A stretch of DNA of 64,000 bases from Paenibacillus sp. cl123 (GCF_900101595.1 NZ_FMYY01000015.1:62001-126000); one strand, 5' to 3'; numbered from the stretch's first letter, positions 6,441-17,239 are shown. The notes: a model not told the origin generated them from the sequence alone. Made by a program: numbers and translations.

Positions 6441-9331
6441 GTGGATATCTTACAATTACCCAGGCAGGACGGAAGGTGAAGCACGTTGTTCGTGTTGTTC
6501 TGCTGCTAATCATGTCGGGAGGGCTGCTGGCTTCGACAGCCAGCGCCAGCGTGTGGCAGGCGGAGACGGCGAGAGCCGTCGAACAAGCGCAGAGTGCGGA
6601 CGAACAAGCGGAGAGGACAGACGAACAAGCCCAAAGAGTGGACGAACAAGCAGAGAAGGCGGACGACAAAGCGGAGAGAGGCATTGAAGAAGCGGAAAGA
6701 AACAGTCTGGCAGCGGAGGAGCCGAATCGGGGTAGCGTCATGACGCATGTCACGATCCTGTCGCTGCCCGGGTTGTCGTTTCTGGAGCTTGCGCCCGGAA
6801 TGCTGGATCGCTATCCGGCATTGCGAAGCCTCAGCATGGAAAGCGATGTTGCGGCTATGAACGTCAGGCTTTCGGACAAAGGCACTGCATCCGTATACGC
6901 CACCTGGGGAGCAGGAGCTCCCGTTCGGGCCAAGGGCGCAGGGGCAAGCGGCTGGCGGCGTCCCGCACGCTTCGAATTTTTAAGTCGCGGCGGACCCTGG
7001 TTTCATGCTAATCAGACTAACGCGGCAGGGATGGAAGGACGTGTACGTGCCATGCCAGGGGCCTTTCCGGCGATCGGGGAAGTTAACGGTTGGAAAGCCG
7101 AAGATCGGGGCTGGAGGGTGCCGGGCATAGAGCGCTTGCAGGCGAGGAATCAGACGGGCGGATTCCGCTCGGCGCCAGGGACGCTGGGGGGAGCGCTGAG
7201 GGATGAGGGAGTGAGGGCTGCGGCTTGGAGCTTGGGGCGAGCTGGCTTCACAGACCGGAGCCGCGAGGAGAACCGTTCGCTGCAGGCCGCCTTGATGGTG
7301 ACGGATGAGCTGGGCCATGTGCCGGGCGGGGGTTACGCGACGGTTGCGGATGCTTCCCGGCTGCTGAGGCAAAGCTGGCTGCAGGCTGGAGGTACGAGAC
7401 GGCCGGTCGGGGCAGGCGATGCTCCATCGTTCGCTAAGGGCAGCTTGAATGTGCTTGAGTACGACGGCCTTGCTCGTGCATATGCAGGCACAGGACAGAG
7501 CGGGGCGGCCGGGAACGAGGAAGTGGTTAAACCCGGGGATCAGCAGCGCCTGGCGTTGTCAGAAGTCGAGCGGTTGGTGGCGCTTGTCCGTTCGGCTGTC
7601 GTTATCCGAAGCCGCCAAAGACCGGCCGAGCGTCATATGCTGTGGCTCGTCAGTCCGGCCGTCCATCCGGAGGCGGTGCGGGAGAAAAAGCTGCTGACCC
7701 CTGTATTTCGCTGGAGTCCGAGCCGATCCAGAGAGGATGACTCTGTAGGAATATGGACCGGGCCGAGGATTATGACCTCTGCTACAACCTATCGGGAAGG
7801 GATTGTTGCAGCGTCCGATCTGGCTCCAACTCTGCTGGCCGAATTTGGCTTGTCCGCAACCCGACACATGATCGGGCAGCCGATTCGCAGCCTGGCCCGG
7901 AATCCGGGCGGCACACCGACTTCCTCTATGAATCAGAGTGCTGCAGAGGGAGAGGGGCGCGCATTGTCTTGGCTGCTCGGCGAAATGGATTCGTTAAGCG
8001 GCATTTACCGGCTGAGGCCCCCGCTTCTGTACGGGCTTGCCGTGTATGAAATTGCGGTTATGCTGCTGGGGCTAGCGGCTGCCTGGATGCTGTTCGGCGG
8101 AAGCCGCGGCTTGTTCAGAGGCTTGCAGCTGTTGCTGCTCTCCATTCTTTGGATGCCGGCGCTGCTTATCGCGCTGGGCTGGGCGAATGGCAGCGGGGCG
8201 AGGGGATTCGGGCTTGTGTTGCTTGTGCTCGCTGCAAGCGCGGCAAGCTGGAGGGCAAGCGCTGCAGCCGGGCGCCGGTCAGCTCTGATCCGGATATTGG
8301 CGCTGTGCGGAATCGGCGTCTCGCTGTTGATCGTGGCCGACGGTTTGCTCGGGGCTCCGCTGATGAAGCGCTCGGTACTGGGTTACGATGCGATGATCGG
8401 AGCGCGTTATTATGGCATCGGCAACGAATGCATGGGGGTGCTGCTCGGGGCTTCGCTGCTTGGCCTGAGCGCAGCTCTGGAGCTTGTGCATGGCGGCAGG
8501 CGGAAAAAGGATGCCCGGCGGCGGGGCTTGCTGCGCGGCATCCAGGTGAGCGCAAGGACGGCATGGATTCGTTTGGCGGCGAAAAGGGGAGCGGCGCCCG
8601 CAGCGCGTCGGGCCGCTGCGCCGGGGCAGCCCGGCTGGCTTGCCGCCTGGCCGGCCGCCGCGGTCGGCAGCCTGACGACCGCGGCGCTCGCTGCGCCGGC
8701 GGTCGGCGCCAACGCCGGCGGCGCCCTGGCCGCAGGCGCCGGCTTCGGCGTGCTCGCCGCGCGGCTTGCCTCCGGCGGGCCGCTGCGCTGGCGCCGCCTC
8801 AGCCTGGCGCTGGCGCTGCCCGTGGCCGCCGCGCTGGCAGGGCTGTGGCTGCTGAACGCCGCCGCTCTCCCCGCCCCGGCGGGGGAGAGCGGCTCTGCCG
8901 CAGCCGCAGTGGCTGCCGCAGCCGCCGAGCCCGGCAGCGCCCTGCTGCCGTCCGATGCGGGGCGCAGCACCCACATCGGACGGGCCTTTGCGTCCTTGCG
9001 GCAAGGCCGCTGGGACGACATCGCGGCTATCGTCAGACGCAAGCTGACGATGAATCTTCATTTGCTCCAGGTATCGGCCTGGAGCAAGGTGCTGCTGACC
9101 GGCCTGCTCGTCATGGCCGCGCTCGTATTGCGCCCGAAGGGCCGGCTTCGGGCGTGGGAGAAGCGCTACCCGTTTCTGATGCACGGGTGCTGCGCCAATG
9201 TGCTCGGCTCGCTTGCCGCGCTCGTGCTCAACGATTCCGGCATCGTGGCCGCAGCGGCCATGATCGTATACGGCAGCGTGCCTCTGCTGCTGCTCTGCCT
9301 GCAGGAAAAAGGCGCTGAAGCGGAGGTGTAG
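6434..9331 (+). CDS. Large polytopic membrane protein with an exported alkaline-phosphatase-superfamily-like domain
   Basis: The chosen ATG at 6434 follows GAGG and gives a good signal/anchor sequence (VVRVVLLLIMSGGLLASTASA). Other in-frame starts at 6311 and 6348 lack a ribosome binding site. Residues ~48-85 form degenerate 7-residue repeats (xDEQAER type), likely a short coiled coil. Residues ~95-500 look extracytoplasmic and end in DLAPTLLAEFGL...IGQPI, a segment seen near the C-terminus of alkaline phosphatase/sulfatase-like folds. From ~535 on there are many hydrophobic helices, with RYYGIGNECMGVLLGAS near 657. A stretch around 700-840 is very Ala/Gly-rich and GC-rich. No enzyme activity can be assigned; catalytic metal ligands are not obvious. 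Confidence 0.75.
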   Translation: MHSGYLTITQAGRKVKHVVRVVLLLIMSGGLLASTASASVWQAETARAVEQAQSADEQAERTDEQAQRVDEQAEKADDKAERGIEEAERNSLAAEEPNRGSVMTHVTILSLPGLSFLELAPGMLDRYPALRSLSMESDVAAMNVRLSDKGTASVYATWGAGAPVRAKGAGASGWRRPARFEFLSRGGPWFHANQTNAAGMEGRVRAMPGAFPAIGEVNGWKAEDRGWRVPGIERLQARNQTGGFRSAPGTLGGALRDEGVRAAAWSLGRAGFTDRSREENRSLQAALMVTDELGHVPGGGYATVADASRLLRQSWLQAGGTRRPVGAGDAPSFAKGSLNVLEYDGLARAYAGTGQSGAAGNEEVVKPGDQQRLALSEVERLVALVRSAVVIRSRQRPAERHMLWLVSPAVHPEAVREKKLLTPVFRWSPSRSREDDSVGIWTGPRIMTSATTYREGIVAASDLAPTLLAEFGLSATRHMIGQPIRSLARNPGGTPTSSMNQSAAEGEGRALSWLLGEMDSLSGIYRLRPPLLYGLAVYEIAVMLLGLAAAWMLFGGSRGLFRGLQLLLLSILWMPALLIALGWANGSGARGFGLVLLVLAASAASWRASAAAGRRSALIRILALCGIGVSLLIVADGLLGAPLMKRSVLGYDAMIGARYYGIGNECMGVLLGASLLGLSAALELVHGGRRKKDARRRGLLRGIQVSARTAWIRLAAKRGAAPAARRAAAPGQPGWLAAWPAAAVGSLTTAALAAPAVGANAGGALAAGAGFGVLAARLASGGPLRWRRLSLALALPVAAALAGLWLLNAAALPAPAGESGSAAAAVAAAAAEPGSALLPSDAGRSTHIGRAFASLRQGRWDDIAAIVRRKLTMNLHLLQVSAWSKVLLTGLLVMAALVLRPKGRLRAWEKRYPFLMHGCCANVLGSLAALVLNDSGIVAAAAMIVYGSVPLLLLCLQEKGAEAEV

Positions 9332-9389
9332 ACGATTATCCCGGGCGTCATAACGCAGCAGGGGGAGCGGCCCTCCACCCCAACCAAAC

Positions 9390-9471
9390 AAAAACGCCTG
9401 CTGGCTCGAATTGCCCGCCAACTGTTAGATAAGGTCTAACAATGCCGGGCATTTCAGCTGCAGGCGTTTTT
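9390..9471. terminator. Bidirectional terminator between converging genes
   Basis: AAAAACGCCTGC (9390-9401) pairs with GCAGGCGTTTTT (9460-9471). The interior can fold further through GCCCG/CGGGC and TGTTAGA/TCTAACA arms. A and T tracts flank both sides, so it can end transcription of the membrane-protein gene on the plus strand and of ydiF on the minus strand. Confidence 0.88.
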
Positions 9472-9496
9472 ATTTCCTTTCTGCGATCCCAACCGG

Positions 9497-11476
<1,980 letters not shown>

Positions 11477-11670
11477 AATGGTTAAAGCCTCCCTGATGCG
11501 ACAAGGTTACACGTGCGGCCGGTAGCTGCACATAGATGCTATAAGTGTAGCACAATCGGCGGTATTTTTCGATTTCCAGCGGTTCCCCGGTTACAGAAGC
11601 GGTTATGTCGCGTTATGCTGAGATTTTCCTCCCTTGCACAATTCCACTTTGAGAGGCAGGCGCTGCGCTC

Positions 11671-12591
11671 ATGCACCCTATTCCTGACCGGACAAAAGAC
11701 ATCCTTCGCCAGCCCGCCGGCTGGGGATTAATTCGGCGGGCGCTGCTGCTCCTGGCGCTGCTGCCGGCTTGGGCCGCCGCTGCCGCCTTGCTTCACCCGC
11801 CGGGCGACAAACCTCTATACATGCCTTATGGGGGCGGCCCCGGCGCGGCGGGCACGCCGGCCGCATCCGCTGTCTATGCCGCTGACGACGATGCCGCGAC
11901 CGTACGCATCGCTACCTATAATATTCATCATGCGGAGAACCTTGATGGCCGGGTTCGTCCTGCCTCTATAGCCGCCGAGCTCGCCGGAGAGAAGGCGGAT
12001 CTTATCGCGCTGCAGGAGGTGGACAGGTTCCGCCTGCGCAGCGGACTGCAGGATCAGGCGGCCCTGCTGGCCAGGACGCTGCGGATGCATGTATTGTTTG
12101 CGCCGGCGGTTCGCTCCGGACTCTCCCAGTACGGCATCGCTTTGCTGAGCCGTTATCCGGTGAAGGACAGCGAGCTCTACAGGCTCAGCGGAGGCAAGGA
12201 GCCGCGCTGCTTGCTGCTGGCCACCGTGCTTCTGCCCCAAGGCGAGCTGACCGTGGCCTCCGTGCACCTAGACACGTCCGCATCGGCCAGGGAAAAGCAG
12301 CTGGCGGAGCTGGAGCTCAGGCTGAGCCGGGTGCAGGGGCCGCTTGTGCTGCTCGGCGATTTCAATACCGGGCGCCAGGATCCGCTGCTTCAGGGACTGG
12401 CCAACAGCCTGCGGCTGGAGCCCTTGCAGTCCGTAGGCCCGACGCTGGTCGGCGGGGCCTCGGCTGACCAGCTGCTGGCCAGCGCTCACCTGAGCTGGAC
12501 CGGGCCGGGCCGGACAGGCTCCTTCGGTCCATCCGATCATGCTTGGCTGGCAGGGGGACTGCGGTTTCGGGCCGATGCTTTTTTTTATTGA
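11671..12591 (+). CDS. Exported endonuclease/exonuclease/phosphatase (EEP) family protein
   Basis: The N-terminus has a hydrophobic segment (LLLLALLPAWAAAAALL) that looks like a signal peptide or anchor. The EEP fold begins near residue 78 (VRIATYNIHH) and carries the family motifs ALQEVDR (metal-binding Glu), LLSRYPV, VHLDTSASAREKQ, LLGDFNT (about 225-231) and PSDHAWL (catalytic His). These fit Mg-dependent phosphodiesterases such as sphingomyelinase/nuclease relatives. Substrate is unknown; export suggests extracellular DNA or phospholipid headgroups, which is only an inference. Confidence 0.85.
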   Translation: MHPIPDRTKDILRQPAGWGLIRRALLLLALLPAWAAAAALLHPPGDKPLYMPYGGGPGAAGTPAASAVYAADDDAATVRIATYNIHHAENLDGRVRPASIAAELAGEKADLIALQEVDRFRLRSGLQDQAALLARTLRMHVLFAPAVRSGLSQYGIALLSRYPVKDSELYRLSGGKEPRCLLLATVLLPQGELTVASVHLDTSASAREKQLAELELRLSRVQGPLVLLGDFNTGRQDPLLQGLANSLRLEPLQSVGPTLVGGASADQLLASAHLSWTGPGRTGSFGPSDHAWLAGGLRFRADAFFY

Positions 12592-12691
12592 ACATTTATT
12601 GTAAACTGATGAAAATGGCGTTTTGATTTGCAAAACGGAACTTGTCCCAACTGCCAAGTTTTTATCGCTTCGTGAAAAGAGGCCGTTTCTT

Positions 12692-13324
12692 ATGAATATT
12701 AAAGAGAAAAAAATTGAACTGAGGCGGCAAGCCGAGGCGGTCCGATCCGATATCGGCGAGGAGGAACGCCGCCGGAAGTCCGAGGAGATCAGCCGCAAGC
12801 TAATCGCGAGGCTGGAGGAGCTTATGGTTCCCGATCCTGCGGTCCGGCGCAAGCCTACCTTGTTCGCTTATATGCCCGTCAAGTCCGAGGTGGACGTCAC
12901 CTCCGTGCTGGAGGCCTGCTGGAAGCGGCCTTGGCGCGTCGTCGTGCCGAAGGTCATCCCGGCTCAAAAGCAGCTTAAGCTCTATGAGATCAAATCCTAT
13001 GCCGATCTGGAGCGCGGCACCTGGGGAATCCGGGAGCCTGTAGCCAAAGCTCCGCAGCTGTTCGATATCCGCCAGATTGATGTGGCGCTCGTGCCGGGTT
13101 TATCCTTCGATCTGAAGATGGGCCGGCTCGGCTACGGCGGAGGCTTCTACGACCGCTTCATGCAGCAGTATGTGCGGACAGGCTTGCCGAAGCCTTATAT
13201 TTTAGCGGCTGCCTTCGATGCCCAGATTATCGACGAGGTGCCTATGGGACTGTTCGATTTCCGCATTAACGAGCTGGTTACCGAGTCCAGGCGCATCCTG
13301 GAGGGAGGCGTAGAGATCAGATGA
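12692..13324 (+). CDS. 5-formyltetrahydrofolate cyclo-ligase
   Basis: The enzyme converts 5-formyl-THF to 5,10-methenyl-THF with ATP. The start at 12692 is preferred because AAGAGG lies 9 bases upstream and gives a 210-residue protein of family length; the longer frame upstream lacks a good start. Motifs are [12 protein letters not shown] (residues ~50-62), LVPGLSFD (~132-139) and [13 protein letters not shown] (substrate/ATP binding). Its stop overlaps the moaC start in an ATGA junction, so translation is coupled to moaC. A folate enzyme is also encoded at the end of the window (purU). Confidence 0.93.
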   Translation: MNIKEKKIELRRQAEAVRSDIGEEERRRKSEEISRKLIARLEELMVPDPAVRRKPTLFAYMPVKSEVDVTSVLEACWKRPWRVVVPKVIPAQKQLKLYEIKSYADLERGTWGIREPVAKAPQLFDIRQIDVALVPGLSFDLKMGRLGYGGGFYDRFMQQYVRTGLPKPYILAAAFDAQIIDEVPMGLFDFRINELVTESRRILEGGVEIR

Positions 13325-13848
13325 CGGAGGAACGACGCAAAGCGGATGAGCAGCCGCAGCCCGGGCCGGGCGAGCCGCGGCTGACTCATTTCAACGAACA
13401 AGGTCGGGCCCGTATGGTCGATATCAGCGACAAAGGAGAGACGGTCCGGACGGCGACGGCCCGCACGACGATTTCAATGCAGCCGTCCACGCTTGCGCGG
13501 ATTCGTCAAGGGCGCATAGAGAAGGGCGATGTGCTGGCGGTTGCTCAGGTGGCAGCCGTCATGGCGGCCAAGAAGACGTCGGATTGGATCCCGATGTGCC
13601 ATCCGCTTTCCTTAACCGGTGTAGATATTGCATTTACCGATAACGGCGAGGGAGAGCTGTACATAGAAGCGACCGTTCGGACGAAGGGGCAGACGGGCGT
13701 CGAGATGGAGGCCCTGACAGCCGTGTCCGCCGCTGCGCTTACGGTGTACGACATGTGCAAGGCGGCGGAGAAATCGATGCGGATCGGACCGACGCTGCTG
13801 CTGGCCAAGACAGGCGGCAAGAGCGGCGATTACCGGCACGATGCGTAG
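13321..13848 (+). CDS. moaC: Cyclic pyranopterin monophosphate synthase (MoaC)
   Basis: MoaC makes cyclic pyranopterin monophosphate in molybdenum cofactor synthesis. It has the family signature [15 protein letters not shown], the [25 protein letters not shown] block and KTGGKSG at the end. An N-terminal extension of ~20 residues (Glu/Gln/Pro-rich) precedes the conserved [16 protein letters not shown]. The ATG overlaps the upstream stop by 4 bp. The order ydiF, moaC, tat, groESL matches B. subtilis, but rex is missing and mogA plus a moeA-like gene take its place. Confidence 0.95.
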   Translation: MTEERRKADEQPQPGPGEPRLTHFNEQGRARMVDISDKGETVRTATARTTISMQPSTLARIRQGRIEKGDVLAVAQVAAVMAAKKTSDWIPMCHPLSLTGVDIAFTDNGEGELYIEATVRTKGQTGVEMEALTAVSAAALTVYDMCKAAEKSMRIGPTLLLAKTGGKSGDYRHDA

Positions 13849-13856
13849 AGCTAGAG

Positions 13857-13948
13857 GTCCGGTGGACAGGAGGCCGGAGAGCCGATAGGGAGTGGAAAAC
13901 AGCGGGTGGAAACCCGATCGGCTGCAGGCCGCGCGTTGTTCACCGGAC
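13857..13948 (+). ncRNA. Unassigned structured RNA element between moaC and mogA
   Basis: Three nested inverted repeats fold this 92-nt segment: outer GTCCGGTG/CACCGGAC (13857-13864 with 13941-13948), middle AGCCGAT/ATCGGCT (13880-13886 with 13917-13923), and an apical CGGGT-GGAA-ACCCG hairpin with a GNRA tetraloop (13903-13916). The apical hairpin abuts the 3' middle arm, leaving a 16-nt internal segment only on the 5' side. No T-run follows, so it is not a simple terminator. Its position inside a molybdenum-cofactor operon makes a cofactor- or oxyanion-sensing leader possible, but no known motif was recognised. Confidence 0.5.
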
Positions 13949-13996
13949 TTCCGGCTTCGGGAGAAGATGAATGCCAAATGGGGAGGAGTAGGCTAC

Positions 13997-14500
13997 ATGC
14001 GCTGGAAAGTGGCGATATTGACCGCAAGCGACCGCGGATCGCGCGGAGAACGGGAAGACACTAGTGCACAGGTTATTCGGGAATTGATCGAAGAAGAAAT
14101 GCATGGCGAAATTATCGAGTATCGAATCGTGCCCGATGAGAAGGACGAGATTATGGCAGCCTTGATCGAGATGACCGATTACTTCAAAGCCGATCTCATC
14201 CTTACGACGGGCGGTACAGGACTGGCGGTGCGCGATGTCACGCCGGAGGCAACGCTTGAGGTCATCGAGAGGCAGGTGCCCGGGCTCGCTGAGGCGATGC
14301 GGATGTATTCGATGCAGAAGACGCGTCGTGCGATGCTTTCGCGCGCCATATGCGGCATTCGCGGCCGTTCGTTGATCGTGAATCTGCCTGGCAGCCCCAA
14401 GGGCGTATCGGAGAACTTGTCCGCCATCATGGATCAGCTGCCGCACGCGCTGGCCATTTTGTCCGGGCGCGAAGGGGAGCATGGGGATGAAGAAGCTTGA
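13997..14500 (+). CDS. mogA: Molybdopterin adenylyltransferase (MogA/MoaB family)
   Basis: The start at 13997 follows GGGGAGGAG by about 9 bases and yields 167 residues, standard for MogA/MoaB. Motifs include ILTASDRGSRGEREDTS at the N-terminus, LILTTGGTGLAVRDVTPEA (MPT/ATP binding, around residue 70) and NLPGSPKGVSENL. The protein adenylylates molybdopterin before metal insertion. It overlaps the downstream moeA-like gene by 20 bp, indicating tight coupling. Confidence 0.93.
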   Translation: MRWKVAILTASDRGSRGEREDTSAQVIRELIEEEMHGEIIEYRIVPDEKDEIMAALIEMTDYFKADLILTTGGTGLAVRDVTPEATLEVIERQVPGLAEAMRMYSMQKTRRAMLSRAICGIRGRSLIVNLPGSPKGVSENLSAIMDQLPHALAILSGREGEHGDEEA

Positions 14501-15494
14501 CGGCATACTGGAGGAAGTAGCGGTCGAGCAGGCGGTCGGATTGGTGCTGGCCCATGATCTGACGCAAATTCTCCCCGGGCAGTTCAAGGGAAGGCTCTTC
14601 AAGAAAGGCCATGTCATCCGCGAGGAGGACATTCCGGCGCTGCTTAGCATTGGCAAGGAGCATATCTACACGCTGCGGCTTCAATCCGGCTTCCTGCACG
14701 AGGATGAAGCGGCTCTCCGCTTGGCACAGGCTGCTGCAGGGCCCCATATTGAGCTTACCCCTCCTCACGAAGGCAAAATTACCCTGAAGTCGACGATACA
14801 TGGCTTGGCCAAGCTCGACAAGAAGCGGATTGACCGGGTTAATAGCTTGGATCAGATCATCATGTCGACGATCCGCTCGAACGCTGTCGTCTTGCCCGGG
14901 CGGCCCCTGATGGGGACTCGCGTGATCCCGCTTGTGATCGAAGAGGAGCGCGTCGCCGCAGCGGAAGCGATCATAGCCGCTTCGACAGCCCCCTTGATCG
15001 AGGTGAAGCCCTTCCGCCGCATGCGGGTCGGATTGATCACGACGGGCAGCGAGGTGTTCAAGGGACGTATCGCCGACAAATTCGGCCCGGTCGTCAGGAG
15101 TAAGGTCGAGGCGCTGGGCTCGGAGATCATCGAGCAGCGGCTCGCTCCGGATGACAGCGACGTCATCGCACGGGAAATACGCCGCTTTCTGGAGGAGGAC
15201 CGGGCGGATCTTATCCTGCTTACGGGCGGGATGTCGGTCGATCCCGATGACAGGACGCCCGGCGCGATCAAGCAGGCGGGCGCGGATATCGTCAGCTACG
15301 GAACCCCGATGCTGCCGGGCTCGATGCTGCTCATCGGCTATCTGGACGGCGTGCCCGTGATGGGGCTGCCCGGCTGTGTGATGCACGATCCGTATACGTC
15401 ATTCGATGTGCTGCTTCCCCGCGTTTGCGCCGGTGAAGTCATCGTCCGCGAGGATATTTCGGAGCTTGGATACGGGGGACTGCAGGGCTGTTAG
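14481..15494 (+). CDS. Molybdopterin-binding (MoeA/MogA-like) protein
   Basis: The second half has the molybdopterin-binding fold: RVGLITTGSEVFKGRI, LILLTGGMSVDPDDRTPGAI and the MGLPGCVMHDPYTSFDV segment. The first ~140 residues differ from canonical MoeA and lack its full domain I/II arrangement, so this is a shorter MoeA-like relative (337 residues against ~400). ATGs at 14481 and 14487 are both possible; GAAGGGGA precedes the first. It probably helps molybdate insertion or cofactor handling together with the adjacent MogA. It overlaps mogA by 20 bp. Confidence 0.82.
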   Translation: MGMKKLDGILEEVAVEQAVGLVLAHDLTQILPGQFKGRLFKKGHVIREEDIPALLSIGKEHIYTLRLQSGFLHEDEAALRLAQAAAGPHIELTPPHEGKITLKSTIHGLAKLDKKRIDRVNSLDQIIMSTIRSNAVVLPGRPLMGTRVIPLVIEEERVAAAEAIIAASTAPLIEVKPFRRMRVGLITTGSEVFKGRIADKFGPVVRSKVEALGSEIIEQRLAPDDSDVIAREIRRFLEEDRADLILLTGGMSVDPDDRTPGAIKQAGADIVSYGTPMLPGSMLLIGYLDGVPVMGLPGCVMHDPYTSFDVLLPRVCAGEVIVREDISELGYGGLQGC

Positions 15495-15519
15495 AGCTGT
15501 TTGGTCAGAACTTTTGTTA

Positions 15520-15625
15520 GAACTGTTAAAGCTGAGAGTGCTGAGAGAACTGTTAAAGCTGTAAGAGCCGTAAGAGCTGTAAGAGCTATGAGAGCTGTTA
15601 GAACTTCCGGAACTGTTAGAGACTG
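15520..15625 (+). repeat. Degenerate 9-bp tandem repeat array upstream of tatA
   Basis: The segment consists of about ten imperfect copies related to GTAAGAGCT / GTTAGAACT (for example AGAGCTGTAAGAGCTATGAGAGCTG split over several units). Any translation would be low-complexity (RAVRAV). It separates the moeA-like gene from tatA and is probably non-coding and prone to slippage. Confidence 0.7.
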
Positions 15626-15757
15626 GCGCAGCAGACCGCAAGACAACTGGCGGCAGCGGGAGAGACGCATGCTTGCTCGCGGTTTGGTATGTGCAGTAGC
15701 TTGAAGCCGCGCCCCACTTGGTGGGGGAAGTTAGTGAAGAAGGGTCGGGGAGGCTGC

Positions 15758-16279
15758 ATGTTAGGCAATATTGGAACGAGCGAATTTATATTGATAGCGG
15801 TTGTCGCCCTCATCATATTCGGACCGGCCAAGCTGCCGGAGCTTGGCCGCTCGCTGGGCAAAACGATCCGCGAGTTCAAACAGGGAGCCCGCGATCTGCT
15901 CAGCGACGAGCCTGTCAAAGCGGAACGCAAGGACGTGACTCCGCCTGCATCGTCTTCAGCGCAAACTCCTGAGGCTGCAGAGGGCGAGCGGCAGGCTGCC
16001 GCCGCCTCCGCTCAGCAGGCGGTCGAAACGGCTGCCGAGCAGGCGGTCCAGGAAGGAACGCTTGCTCAGTCCGCACAGACGCCGCCGGCGTCTGCCGCCA
16101 ATAGCGCGCCTGAGACTGTTGCCGGCTCAGACGCGGGAGACAGGCTACCGGAGGCCGCAGTGCCGCCGGTCCCGGATCCTGTGGGAGGGATGACCCCGCT
16201 GCAGGACGCGCCGTCTTCCTCCGGTGGAGGAGAAGCGGGGCGAGCGGCCCGGAGCAACCCCAGGAGACTGCCGGACTAA
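15758..16279 (+). CDS. tatA: Twin-arginine translocase subunit TatA with a long low-complexity tail
   Basis: The ATG at 15758 follows GGGGAGG with ideal spacing. Residues 1-50 are canonical TatA: a short N-terminal transmembrane helix (SEFILIAVVALIIFGPAKLPEL), the FGPAKLPELGRSLG hinge and an amphipathic helix (KTIREFKQGARDLL). From ~residue 60 to 173 the protein is an Ala/Pro/Gln/Glu-rich disordered tail, making it about twice the usual TatA length. It pairs with tatC 31 bp downstream, as in the B. subtilis tatAy-tatCy locus. Confidence 0.93.
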   Translation: MLGNIGTSEFILIAVVALIIFGPAKLPELGRSLGKTIREFKQGARDLLSDEPVKAERKDVTPPASSSAQTPEAAEGERQAAAASAQQAVETAAEQAVQEGTLAQSAQTPPASAANSAPETVAGSDAGDRLPEAAVPPVPDPVGGMTPLQDAPSSSGGGEAGRAARSNPRRLPD

Positions 16280-16310
16280 GTCCTGATACGGAAAGGGCAG
16301 GTGAGCAATT

Positions 16311-17075
16311 TTGCAGGACGAGGGCATGACTTTAGTCGAGCATTTAACGGAGCTGCGCAAGCGGATTATATGGACCGTCGTCGTCTTGATCGTCGGGATG
16401 GCCATAGGGTTGTTCGCGGCCAATCCACTGATTACGTTCCTCAAGTCGGTACCTCCGGCGAGCGGCATCAACTGGAATGCATTTTCCCCTTGGGATCCGC
16501 TCAAAATGTACATGAATTTTGCGCTTGTCATGGGGCTGCTGATTACGCTTCCGTTTACGTTGTACCAGCTGTGGGCGTTTCTGAAGCCGGGGCTGCGCGA
16601 GGTGGAACAGAAGGCGTCGCTGCTCTACGTGCCGTTCGCGTTTCTGATGTTTTTGCTTGGTTTGGCCTTCGGCTATTTTATCGTTTTTCAGATGGCCTTT
16701 ATTTTTACTACCTCCATCGCCAAAAGCCTGCAGCTTAGCGAAACGTACGGGATTGCGCAATATTTCGGATTTATGTTTAATATTATTTTGCCGATCGCGC
16801 TTGTCTTCGAGCTGCCGATCGTCGTGATGTTTCTAACGAAAATCCGGCTGCTGAATCCGAAGCTGCTCCGCAAGGTGCGCCGCTTCGCCTACCTGATTCT
16901 AGTCATCATTTCCACCATGATTACGCCGCCCGACGCGATATCCGCCATCGTCGTGGCCGTACCGATGATTATCCTGTATGAATTCAGCGTTTACCTGTCG
17001 GCGAGAATTTACCATAAGCAGCAGCTCCAAGATGAGAGCTGGAGAGAAGAAGCCGTGCCGAAGCCTGTCGATTGA
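16311..17075 (+). CDS. tatC: Twin-arginine translocase subunit TatC
   Basis: TatC binds twin-arginine signal peptides and organises TatA. The 254-residue sequence shows six transmembrane helices, the N-terminal MTLVEHLTELRKRI signature with the functional Glu, the conserved LWAFLKPGLREVEQK loop and TPPDAISAI. A TTG start at 16311 is used because AGGTGAG lies 8 bases upstream; an ATG at 16326 is the alternative. The Tat system often exports cofactor-containing enzymes, fitting the adjacent molybdenum-cofactor genes. Confidence 0.94.
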   Translation: MQDEGMTLVEHLTELRKRIIWTVVVLIVGMAIGLFAANPLITFLKSVPPASGINWNAFSPWDPLKMYMNFALVMGLLITLPFTLYQLWAFLKPGLREVEQKASLLYVPFAFLMFLLGLAFGYFIVFQMAFIFTTSIAKSLQLSETYGIAQYFGFMFNIILPIALVFELPIVVMFLTKIRLLNPKLLRKVRRFAYLILVIISTMITPPDAISAIVVAVPMIILYEFSVYLSARIYHKQQLQDESWREEAVPKPVD

Positions 17076-17086
17076 CAGGCTTTTTT
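17061..17086 (+). terminator. Rho-independent terminator of the tat operon
   Basis: AAGCCTGTC-GATT-GACAGGCTT (17061-17082) is a perfect 9-bp hairpin followed by a T-run to 17086. It overlaps the last codons and stop of tatC. Confidence 0.92.
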
Positions 17087-17206
17087 GCTGTGCAGACGGG
17101 AGCTTCGTCGTGTCCATGGAACCCTGTGGCCGCTCCGGGAAGTATGTGCCATGATTGGGGATGCCCTGTATTATGGCAAGATACTGTGATACACGGCGAA
17201 TTATGG

Positions 17207-17239
17207 CGAGTAAGGCCCGAGTAAGGCCCGAGTAAGGCG
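17207..17239 (+). repeat. Three tandem copies of an 11-bp unit
   Basis: CGAGTAAGGCC is repeated three times head to tail (last copy with one change) in the 280-bp gap between the tatC terminator and the groE promoter. Nothing else recognisable was found in that gap. Confidence 0.75.

Noticed and set aside
8149..9318. 389-residue frame inside the large membrane-protein gene
   Set aside because: It is an Arg/Ala/Gly-rich shifted frame caused by the high GC of that stretch; the membrane-protein frame has coherent helices.
15501..15704. 67-residue reading frame upstream of tatA
   Set aside because: It is produced by the 9-bp repeat array, has Arg-Ala-Val low complexity and no ribosome binding site.
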